A DNA stretch of 47,623 nucleotides, taken from contig JACQYN010000021.1 in the NCBI GenBank assembly GCA_016208235.1, positions 1-47,623 of the forward strand, given 5' to 3'. The DNA comes from Deltaproteobacteria bacterium. GTDB taxonomy: Bacteria > Desulfobacterota > Desulfobaccia > Desulfobaccales > 0-14-0-80-60-11. The first letter of the stretch is position 1. Every line of letters begins with the position of its first letter. The translations under genes and the position numbers were made by a program. The notes under the pieces were generated by a model, which was not told where the DNA came from, searched no databases, and worked only from the letters and a program-made list of their open reading frames with translations. Positions 29,365 through 37,207 of the stretch are shown here, in pieces.

Positions 29365-30783
29365 ATGAGTAATAAGGGCTGCGACCTCGGCTTGGTGGGC
29401 CTGGGCGCCATGGGCCGGAACCTGGTGTTGAACCTGGCGGACCACGGCGTTGCCGTGGCCGTCTATAACCGCACCCCGGCCAGGACCCGGGAATTCATGG
29501 ACCGGGAAGCAGGCGACCGGGATATCCGCGCCGGTTATACCCCGGCGGAATTTGTGGGGCATCTGCAGCAGCCCCGGGCCGTCATCATTATGGTGGCCGC
29601 GGGGGAGCCGGTGGACGCGGTGATTGACGAACTCCTGCCCCTTCTCACCTCCCGGGACCTGCTCATCGATGGCGGCAATTCCTATTTTAAGGATACCGAC
29701 CGCCGGGGCCGGGCCCTGGCGGCCAAGGGGCTGCTTTACCTGGGACTGGGCATCTCCGGGGGTGAGCAGGGGGCTCGCCACGGCCCCAGCCTGATGCCCG
29801 GCGGGCCCCGGGAGGCCTATGACCGGGTGCGGCCCATCCTGGACGCGGTCGCGGCTAAAGTCCAGGGGGAGCCCTGCGTCGCCTACCTGGGGGGCGGCGC
29901 GGCCGGCCATTACGTGAAGATGGTCCATAACGGCATCGAGTACGCCGTCATGGAGCTGCTGGCCGAGAGCTACGACCTGCTGCGCCGGGGCCTGGGCCTG
30001 AACCCCGGGGAGGTGGCCGGAATTTTCGAAGAATGGAACCGGGGGGAATTGGCCTCTTACCTGGTGGAAATCACCGGCCCCATTCTCCGGCGGTTAGATG
30101 AAAAGACCGGCGAGCCTTTAATTGATCTGATTCTGGACCAGGCCCGGCAAAAAGGCACGGGCAAATGGACCTCCCAGGAGGCCATGGACCTGCAGGTCCC
30201 CACCCCCTGCATCGACACGGCGGTGATGATGCGGGACCTCTCCGGCTTTAAAGCCGAACGGGACGCGGCCAGCGGGGTGTTGGAGGGGCCCGCCCCGGTT
30301 TTCCCGGGGGACCGGCAGGCTTTTGTGGGACAGTTGGGCCGCGGACTTTACGCCGGTATGGCGCTGGCCTTCGCCCAGGGCCTGGCCCTGTTGCGCCAGG
30401 CCTCCCAGGCCTATGATTACGGGTTGGAACTGGCGGAAGTGGCCCGCATCTGGCGGGGAGGCTGTATCATCCGCGCGGCCCTGTTGGAGGACATCTGGGC
30501 CGCGTTCCGGGCCGACCCGGAGTTGCCTAACCTGCTGCTGGCCCCCCACCTGGGCTGGGAGGTCATGGCCCGGATGCCGGACTTGCGGGCCGTGGTCCGG
30601 GCCGCCGGGGACTTAGGGATTCCCGCGCCGGGCTTGATGGTTTCCCTGGCCTATTACGACGCTTTTCGCAGCGCCCGTCTGCCTTCGAATCTGATTCAGG
30701 CTCAGCGGGACTATTTCGGCGCCCACGGCTTTGAGCGGACGGATCTCCCCGGCGCCTTCCACACCAAGTGGACCAACGATTGA
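29365..30783 (+). CDS. gnd: 6-phosphogluconate dehydrogenase (decarboxylating)
   Basis: LGLVGLGAMGRNLVLNLADHG, VAVYNRTPAR, GISGGEQGARHGPSLMPGG, GHYVKMVHNGIEYAVMEL. Confidence 0.94.
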   Translation: MSNKGCDLGLVGLGAMGRNLVLNLADHGVAVAVYNRTPARTREFMDREAGDRDIRAGYTPAEFVGHLQQPRAVIIMVAAGEPVDAVIDELLPLLTSRDLLIDGGNSYFKDTDRRGRALAAKGLLYLGLGISGGEQGARHGPSLMPGGPREAYDRVRPILDAVAAKVQGEPCVAYLGGGAAGHYVKMVHNGIEYAVMELLAESYDLLRRGLGLNPGEVAGIFEEWNRGELASYLVEITGPILRRLDEKTGEPLIDLILDQARQKGTGKWTSQEAMDLQVPTPCIDTAVMMRDLSGFKAERDAASGVLEGPAPVFPGDRQAFVGQLGRGLYAGMALAFAQGLALLRQASQAYDYGLELAEVARIWRGGCIIRAALLEDIWAAFRADPELPNLLLAPHLGWEVMARMPDLRAVVRAAGDLGIPAPGLMVSLAYYDAFRSARLPSNLIQAQRDYFGAHGFERTDLPGAFHTKWTND

Positions 30784-30792
30784 GGAGGCTTT

Positions 30793-32349
30793 ATGGCGAC
30801 CGATCATCCGGCAGAGCCTACGGTTTTCGTGATTTTCGGGGCCGGCGGCGACCTGGCCTGGCGCAAGCTGATTCCCGCGCTCTACAACCTTTTCCTGGAC
30901 CGATGGCTGCCGGAAAAGTTCCTGATTCTGGGCCAGGGCCACCGTCATCTGAGCGACGCGGAATTCAGCCACCAACTGCGCCAGGGCGTGGACAAATTCT
31001 CCCGCCGGGGGAAGACCGAGGACGCGGCGTGGGACCTTTTTGCCGTCCATCTCACCTTCATTGCCTCGGAATTGGATGATTCTCAAGGCTATACCCAGCT
31101 CGCCAAGGACCTGGCAGTCAAGGATAAGGAATGGAACGTCAGGGCCAACCGGGTCTTCTATCTGGCGGTGCCGCCCCCCATGATCGGCGTCGTTACCCGG
31201 GAACTGGCCAAAGCGCGCCTCAACCTGGACCGCCAGCAGGCCCGCATTGTGGTGGAAAAACCTTTCGGCCAGGACCTGGCCTCAGCCCGGGAACTGAACC
31301 GCACCCTCGCCCAAACCTTTGACGAATCCCAAATCTTCCGTATTGACCACTACTTAGGCAAGGAGACAGTACAAAATATCCTGGCTTTCCGTTTTGCCAA
31401 CACCCTCTTTGAACCGGTGTGGAGCCGGCGCTACATCGATCACGTGCAGATCACCGTGGCCGAGCAGGTGGGCGTGGAGAACCGGGGGCATTACTACGAC
31501 GCGGCCGGGGCCCTCCGGGACATGATTCAAAATCACCTGTTGCAGATTCTCTGCCTCATCGCCATGGAGCCGCCCATTTCCTTCAACGCCGATGAAGTGC
31601 GCAACAAAAAGGTGGACGTGCTCAAAGCCGTCCGCCCCATTCTCCCGGAGCAGGTACAGCATTTCGCGGTGCGGGGGCAATACGGCGCGGGTTGGATCGA
31701 GGGCCAGCATATCCCCGGCTACCGGGCCGAACCCAACGTGGCCCCGGATTCCGCCACCGAAACCTATGCCGCGGTCAAACTCCTGGTGGACAACTGGCGC
31801 TGGCAAGGGGTGCCCTTCTATCTGCGCACCGGCAAGCGCCTCCAGGCCCGCATCTCCGAGGTCTCCATCCAATTCCGGCCTGTGCCCCACCACACCTTCC
31901 CGGCCACCGCGGTGCTGGACTGGCGCCCCAACCGCCTGATCATCGCCATTCAACCCGAGGAGGGTATCTTGCTGCGTTTTGAAGCCAAGTACCCCGGCCC
32001 CACCATGCGCCTCTCTCCGGTGATCATGCAGTTCTACTACCGGGAGGCCTTCCGCACCATTCCTCCCGAAGCTTACGAAACCTTGCTTCTGGATATCATG
32101 CGCGGTGATGCCACCCTCTTCATGCGGGCCGACCAGGCAGAAGCCGCCTGGGCGGTGCTCACCCCGGTTCTGGAGACCTGGGGGGCCATCCGGCCTACTG
32201 ACTTTCCCAACTATCAGGCCGGCACCTGGGGCCCGGAAGCCGCAGACATTTTGATCGCCCAGGACGGGCGCAACTGGGTGATGCCCACCTTCCTGCAGTG
32301 CCAGGAGGACATCGCGGTCTGCCGGGTCACCATGACGCCTTCGTCTTAG
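30793..32349 (+). CDS. zwf: Glucose-6-phosphate dehydrogenase
   Basis: FGAGGDLAWRKLIPALYNL, RIDHYLGKETVQNILAFRFAN. Confidence 0.95.
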   Translation: MATDHPAEPTVFVIFGAGGDLAWRKLIPALYNLFLDRWLPEKFLILGQGHRHLSDAEFSHQLRQGVDKFSRRGKTEDAAWDLFAVHLTFIASELDDSQGYTQLAKDLAVKDKEWNVRANRVFYLAVPPPMIGVVTRELAKARLNLDRQQARIVVEKPFGQDLASARELNRTLAQTFDESQIFRIDHYLGKETVQNILAFRFANTLFEPVWSRRYIDHVQITVAEQVGVENRGHYYDAAGALRDMIQNHLLQILCLIAMEPPISFNADEVRNKKVDVLKAVRPILPEQVQHFAVRGQYGAGWIEGQHIPGYRAEPNVAPDSATETYAAVKLLVDNWRWQGVPFYLRTGKRLQARISEVSIQFRPVPHHTFPATAVLDWRPNRLIIAIQPEEGILLRFEAKYPGPTMRLSPVIMQFYYREAFRTIPPEAYETLLLDIMRGDATLFMRADQAEAAWAVLTPVLETWGAIRPTDFPNYQAGTWGPEAADILIAQDGRNWVMPTFLQCQEDIAVCRVTMTPSS

Positions 32350-32635
32350 GCCGCAGCAGGCATTAGCTAGTTTCCATTTTTCTGTTTTTTGCTAAAAGAA
32401 TTAATATAACCAATAGGTTAACCAGTAAGTTTACAGTATCTGCAAGGAAGGATGTTCGGCGATGGCATGTGCATATGGCTTCGCCATTTTCTTTAACCCA
32501 CCGCTAACACATGTCGCTTCCCAGGGTCAAAACCTAAAGAAGTCTCCCTAAACAGTTTTTGGCGGTAGGCCCAGATTGCCGTATAATTCAGGAATAAATG
32601 AAGGCGATGGAACGAACTGAGTTGGAGATCAAGAA

Positions 32636-33190
32636 ATGGGATTGTTTTACAGGATCGCGGTGCTGATCCTATTATTCATGAGGCTTGGCGCTTTGCCCAC
32701 GGAATCCTGGGGTTCCGGGCCAACGTTAGGGAAGCGGGCTCCAGACTTTCAGGTGGAATCCGGGGACAACCAAACACTCTCCCTGGATATGATTCGGGGT
32801 AAGGTGATTGTTCTCTTTTATGAATCCAGAAACGTGATCAAGAAGAATATCAAATTAAAAAATGAATTAAAACGGTTATACCTGGCGCAGCCGGCCAACA
32901 TCCAAAAAGATATTTTCCGGCTGGTGGTAATTGACTGTTCCGAAGCTTACTGGCCCACCACCCCCATCTGGAAAAGCAAGCTCAAGGAGCACTCCAGGAA
33001 AGAAGGATTCACCATTTATGGCGATTGGAACAAGAGAATGTTTGCGGACTATCATATGAAACGTGAGGAAAGTAATTTTCTCATTATTGACAAGCGAGGC
33101 GTTATCAGATATTCGGCTGCTTACAAGGTAGAAAACAGCCAATTTGAGAAAATCAAAGGTGTCTTATCCTCCTTGGTTCAGGAGAAATAA
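32636..33190 (+). CDS. Redoxin/thioredoxin-fold protein, exported, without the usual CXXC
   Basis: Signal peptide; LGKRAPDFQVESGDNQTLSLDMIRGKVIVLFYESRNVIKKN... ...SNFLIIDKRGVIRYSAAYKVEN. Confidence 0.65.
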   Translation: MGLFYRIAVLILLFMRLGALPTESWGSGPTLGKRAPDFQVESGDNQTLSLDMIRGKVIVLFYESRNVIKKNIKLKNELKRLYLAQPANIQKDIFRLVVIDCSEAYWPTTPIWKSKLKEHSRKEGFTIYGDWNKRMFADYHMKREESNFLIIDKRGVIRYSAAYKVENSQFEKIKGVLSSLVQEK

Positions 33191-33282
33191 AAAAACTCAA
33201 GCAGCGCCAGAGTATTTCCCCCGCAGGAGAATGTTGGCCACCTGCTCCACCACCTAGCCCGGGGCCGCTGCCCTCCGCGCCG

Positions 33283-34006
33283 TTGATCCTGCAGACCTTT
33301 CCCGACCTGGAGTCCTTGAGCCGGGCTGCGGCCGGACTCTTTGCCCGGCTGGCGGCAGACGCGGTGAACACCCGGGGCCGCTTCAGCGTGGCCCTCTCCG
33401 GGGGGCTCACCCCTCGCCGCGCCTATGAAATCCTGGCCCAACCTCCCTTCCGAGAGCAACTCCCCTGGGACCGCATCCACGTCTTCTGGGGAGATGAGCG
33501 CTGCTTGGACCCGGCCGATCCCCGGAGCAACGCCCGCCTGGCCCGGGAAGCCTTGCTGGATCACGTGCCTCTGCCCCAGGCGCAAATCCACCCTTTCCTT
33601 TGCCATCCTTCACCCGCGGCCGGGGCCCGGGAGTATGAAGTTTTTCTCCGGGATTTCTTCGGGGAAGCGCCGTCGCGCCTGGACCTGGTGTTTCTGGGAC
33701 TGGGGGAAAACGGCCCACACCGCTTCCCTTTTTCCTGATGACGCGGCGCTGGAGGAACAAGGGCGCTGGACCGCGGCCGTGCACGCCCCCGGGGAGGACC
33801 TGCACCGGGTTACCCTCACCCCGGCCTTGATCAATCAGGCCGCGGTGGTGGCCTTTTTGGTGGCGGGCGCGGCCAAGGCCGGGGTGCTAAGGGAAGTAAT
33901 ACAAAAGCCCCGGGACCCCCGGCGTCTGCCCGCCCAACTGATCAATCCGGAGAACGGCGAACTCTATTGGCTGGTGGACCGGGAAGCCGCGGGACAGTTG
34001 CATTGA
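33283..34006 (+). pseudogene. pgl: 6-phosphogluconolactonase, frameshifted near 33714
   Basis: LALSGGLTPRRAYEILA-type N-terminus and LDLVFLGLGENG in the first ORF; remainder FPDDAALEEQGRWTAAVHAPGEDLHRVTLTPALINQAAVVAFLVAGAAKA in another frame. Confidence 0.8.
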
Positions 34007-34131
34007 AAAAACAGGGGCTAAGAAATGGTGGCCGGCCTTTGGACTGGCCGCAGACCGGCTCCGCCATTATTCTGAAGGTTTTATCGCGGTCGTATATGTC
34101 CGCATTTATTGAGGATACAGTGTAGTCCCCA

Positions 34132-34206
34132 TGGAGCCGGCACGGGGATTCGAACCCCGGACCTGCTGATTACGAATCAGCTGCTCTACCGCTGAGCTAT
34201 GCCGGC
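34132..34206 (-). tRNA. tRNA-Thr (CGT anticodon), CCA encoded
   Basis: Reverse strand GCCGGCATAGCTCAGCGGTAGAGCAGCTGATTCGTAATCAGCAGGTCCGGGGTTCGAATCCCCGTGCCGGCTCCA folds as a cloverleaf; anticodon loop TTCGTAA. Confidence 0.95.
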
Positions 34207-34362
34207 TGCTTTGCAAATTGCGGCGCTAAATCGATATTCCCTAAAAAGATATGCCACGATCCTGAAGCCGTCAAGCAGAATTGGCGGTCAGCTCCCCCTG
34301 GTCTCCAGCTGCCGGCGGCGCAGTTTCCGGGCGACTTTATCTCATCCCTGCCTTTTAGTATC

Positions 34363-34392
34363 TTGACGCTGAGGGCCGGTCCGGGTTATATG
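34363..34392 (+). promoter_or_regulatory. Candidate sigma70-type promoter for tRNA-Val
   Basis: ttgacg at 34363-34368, 18-nt spacer, tatatg at 34387-34392, about 10 nt upstream of the tRNA. Confidence 0.4.
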
Positions 34393-34402
34393 TGTAAGTC
34401 AC

Positions 34403-34477
34403 AGGCACGTAGCTCAGGGGGAGAGCACTACCTTGACGCGGTAGGGGTCAGGGGTTCAAATCCCCTCGTGCCTACCA
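34403..34477 (+). tRNA. tRNA-Val (GAC anticodon), CCA encoded
   Basis: AGGCACGTAGCTCAGGGGGAGAGCACTACCTTGACGCGGTAGGGGTCAGGGGTTCAAATCCCCTCGTGCCTACCA; anticodon loop TTGACGC. Confidence 0.95.
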
Positions 34478-34485
34478 GGATTTTC

Positions 34486-34519
34486 AAGGGGTTATGGTCT
34501 GGGACTATAACCCCTTTTT
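34486..34519 (+). terminator. Rho-independent terminator after tRNA-Val
   Basis: aaggggttat (34486-34495) pairs with ataacccctt (34507-34516), followed by a T run. Confidence 0.85.
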
Positions 34520-34872
34520 GCTTTCCGGCATCCTTTCCATTATGGCCGCCGGCTTCCCTCCAGGATGGCCGCCTCCTAACCGGAGTGGCAGAATTGGGAA
34601 AATTGGTTTAAAAATGTCAAATAAACCCGATGCCCATTGGGGCTTCCATCTCCCAGGTGCGTCCCAAAGGGCTTCATCCAGGCTACAAACAGTTTTCAAG
34701 GTTCTTTGTAAGAGAATTTTGGACAAACAAATCAGAAATTATCTGATTTCAAGTCATTATTGCACCTGTTAAGTAATCTCTACAGTTTTTACTAGAGACT
34801 TGGGGCTAATTTTTTTTATCCTCCCTTGGGACAATCAAAGAGGGGAATGGATCAGATGAAGAGGAGCAGCCT

Positions 34873-36476
34873 ATGAAGACCGTGGCTGAGAAGATAAAGG
34901 AGTTGCAGGAGAAGGAGGCTAAAGTTCGGGGCATGGGTGGGGCCAAGGCGGTGGAGAAGCAGCACGCCAGCGGCAAGCTCACCGCCCGGGAGCGGTTGGA
35001 CCTCTTTTTCAGCACGCCAGCGGCAAGCTCACCGCCCGGGAGCGGTTGGACCTCTTTTTTGATCCCGGCACCTTCCGGGAGACCGATATCTTTGTGACCC
35101 ATCGCTGCGTCAATTTCGGCATGGAGAAGGTGGAGATCCCCGCGGACGGCGTGGTCACCGGCTTCGGCAAGGTGAACGGCCGCACCGTGTTCGCGTTTGC
35201 CCAGGATTTCACCAGTCGCGCCGGCTCGCTGGGGGAGATGCACTCGAAGAAAATCTGCAAGGTCATGGACCTGGCCTTGAAGGCCGGGGCGCCCTTCGTG
35301 GGCTTCAACGACTCCGGCGGCGCCCGCATCCAGGAAGGCGTGGACTCCCTGGCCGCGTACGGCCAGATCTTCTACCGGAACGCCATCGCCTCCGGGGTCA
35401 TCCCCCAGATCTCGGCCATCATGGGCCCCACCGCGGGGGGCGCGGTCTACTCCCCGGCCATGACGGACTATATCTTCATGGTGAAAAACACCTCCTACAT
35501 GTTCATCACCGGGCCGGACGTGATCAAGAGCGTCACCGGCGAAGAGATCACCTTTGAGGACCTGGGCGGCGCGCTGGCCCACAACCAGAAGTCCGGGGTG
35601 GCCCATTTCGCGTGCGAGTCGGACGCGGACGCCATCGAGCAGATCAAAAAGCTCCTGGGCTATCTCCCCAGCAACAACATGGAAGACCCGCCCATCGCGC
35701 CTTGCGCGGACCCGGCTAACCGGCAGGATGCGGCCCTGGACAGCATTGTCCCGGACAGCCCCCGGGCTTCTTATGACATGCACGACGTGATCCGGGCGAT
35801 AGTGGACGACGGGGACTTTTTCGAGCCGCACCACTACTTCGCCCAGAACATCATCACCGCGTTCGCCCGGCTGAACGGCCGGCCCGTGGGCATCATCGCC
35901 AACCAGCCCAAGGTCCTGGCCGGCTGCCTGGACGTGGACGCGGCGGACAAGGCCTGCCGCTTCATCCGCTTTTGCGACGCGTTCAACGTGCCGCTCTTGA
36001 CCATCGCCGACGTACCCGGGTATCTGCCGGGGAGCGACCAGGAGTGGCGGGGCATCATCCGCCACGGGGCCAAGCTTTTGTGGTGCTACTCCGAGGCCAC
36101 GGTGCCCAAGCTGACCTTGATCACCCGCAAAGACTACGGCGGCTCGTATCTGGCCATGTGCTCCCGGGACCTGGGCGCGGACATGGTGCTCGCCTGGCCC
36201 ACCGCGGAGATCGCGGTCATGGGCGCGTCGGGCGCGGCCAACGTCATCTTTAGAAAAGAGATCGCGGCCGCCGCGGACCCTGCGGCCAAGCGCCAGGAGA
36301 TCATCGATAATTATGAGAACCTGCTCTACAACCCCTATATTGCTGCGTCCCGGGGTTTTGTGGACCAGGTCATCGTCCCCCGGGAGACCCGGCCCCGGCT
36401 GATTGAGGCCCTGGAGGCCATGTGCACCAAGCGGGAGACCCTGCCGGCCAAGAAGCACGGGAATATTCCGGTTTAG
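34873..36476 (+). pseudogene. Acyl-CoA (propionyl-CoA-type) carboxylase carboxyltransferase subunit, frameshifted by a 50-bp tandem duplication
   Basis: MKTVAEKIKELQEKEAKVRGMGGAKAVEKQHASGKLTARERLDLFF then DPGTFRETDIFVTHRCVNFGM... in a second frame; GFNDSGGARIQEGVDSLAAYGQIFYRN, GPTAGGAVYSPAMTDYIFMV. Confidence 0.9.
34960..35059. repeat. Exact 50-bp tandem duplication (34960-35009 and 35010-35059)
   Basis: cagcacgccagcggcaagctcaccgcccgggagcggttggacctcttttt twice in a row. Confidence 0.97.
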
Positions 36477-36481
36477 GGGCC

Positions 36482-36505
36482 AGTAGTCAGTGGCCAGTGA
36501 TCAGT
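36482..36505. repeat. Heptamer array, AGTRGTC type
   Basis: agtagtc agtggcc agtgatc agt, 5 nt after the carboxyltransferase stop codon. Confidence 0.75.
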
Positions 36506-36579
36506 GAATACCGGCTGTATTTCTCCCCCTCCCCTGGTGGGAGGGGGCTGTGGCATAAGCGTTGACTTATACAATATTT

Positions 36580-36664
36580 GTCATTCTGAACGGAGCGAAG
36601 CGGAGTGAAGAATCTCGCTTTTTCCAGAACATTTGAGATTCTTCGCTGCGCTCAGAATGACAAA
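36580..36664. repeat. GTCATTCTGAACGGAGCGAAG-type palindromic element
   Basis: gtcattctgaacggagcgaagcggagtgaagaatctcgc...gagattcttcgctgcgctcagaatgac. Confidence 0.85.
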
Positions 36665-36816
36665 AGAGCCTTAGGTTAGCGCTTATGAGGGGTTGAGGGG
36701 AGGATGGCGAAAGACGCCACCCCCACCCCGGCCCTCCCCCCTCAAGGGGGAGGGAGGATTCTGAGGAAGAGGAAATAGACTAGAGCCTTTGATAAAGGGC
36801 GTACAGGAGATTCGAT

Positions 36817-37020
36817 ATGCCCATAAAACCGCAAATTTTAGCGGCCATCAGCGGCGGGATTTCCGCGTATTTGGCCGATGAGGAAGCCGCGTGCCAGGCC
36901 GCGGCCTTAAGCATGGCCGCGGCCCAAGTCCCGGGTCCGCCGCCCAACCTCTGGGGCCTGGCGGGCCGCAGCGAAGCCATGCAGATGCGGATGCTGATGC
37001 AGCGCCGGAGTTTGAGATGA
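36817..37020 (+). CDS. Short OadG C-terminal-like protein (67 aa), possible carboxylase accessory subunit
   Basis: MPIKPQILAAISGGISAYLADEEA...PPNLWGLAGRSEAMQMRMLMQRRSLR resembles the soluble tail of sodium-pump decarboxylase gamma subunits; lies between two carboxylase subunits. Confidence 0.5.
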   Translation: MPIKPQILAAISGGISAYLADEEAACQAAALSMAAAQVPGPPPNLWGLAGRSEAMQMRMLMQRRSLR

Positions 37021-37024
37021 AGAA

Positions 37025-37059
37025 GCTGTCAGCTATCAGCCATCAGCTTTCAGCTAAAG
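37025..37059. repeat. Heptamer array, AGCTATC type
   Basis: agctgtc agctatc agccatc agctttc agctaaa, 4 nt after the preceding stop codon. Confidence 0.8.
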
Positions 37060-37107
37060 AATAGCGATAAGGGCGCGCCCTGTGCGCCATTAATGGTGCG
37101 TGGAACT

Positions 37108-37140
37108 ACGGAAAACGGAAAACAGAAAACGGAAAACAGT
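37108..37140. repeat. Heptamer array, ACGGAAA type
   Basis: acggaaa acggaaa acagaaa acggaaa acagt. Confidence 0.85.
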
Positions 37141-37192
37141 TATAGGGCGGCCCGTGGCCGCCATCAATCGGCGTGCACGGCACGCCCTATAA
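37140..37192. repeat. Dual-hairpin palindromic element with outer inverted repeat ttatagggcg/cgccctataa
   Basis: ttatagggcggcccgtggccgccatcaatcggcgtgcacggcacgccctataa; inner hairpins ggcggcccgtggccgcc and ggcgtgcacggcacgcc. Confidence 0.8.
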
Positions 37193-37207
37193 GCTAAGGA
37201 GTAACCC

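Noticed and set aside
34132-34477. Divergent tRNA pair considered as an integration hot spot
   Set aside because: No integrase, no attachment-site repeat and no island genes beside the tRNAs.
34494-34772. 92-aa ORF downstream of tRNA-Val
   Set aside because: Starts inside the rho-independent terminator and shows no protein-like features.
34806-36458. 550-aa minus-strand ORF opposite the carboxyltransferase gene
   Set aside because: Antisense to an unambiguous conserved protein; low-complexity H/R/G/V-rich translation typical of shadow ORFs.
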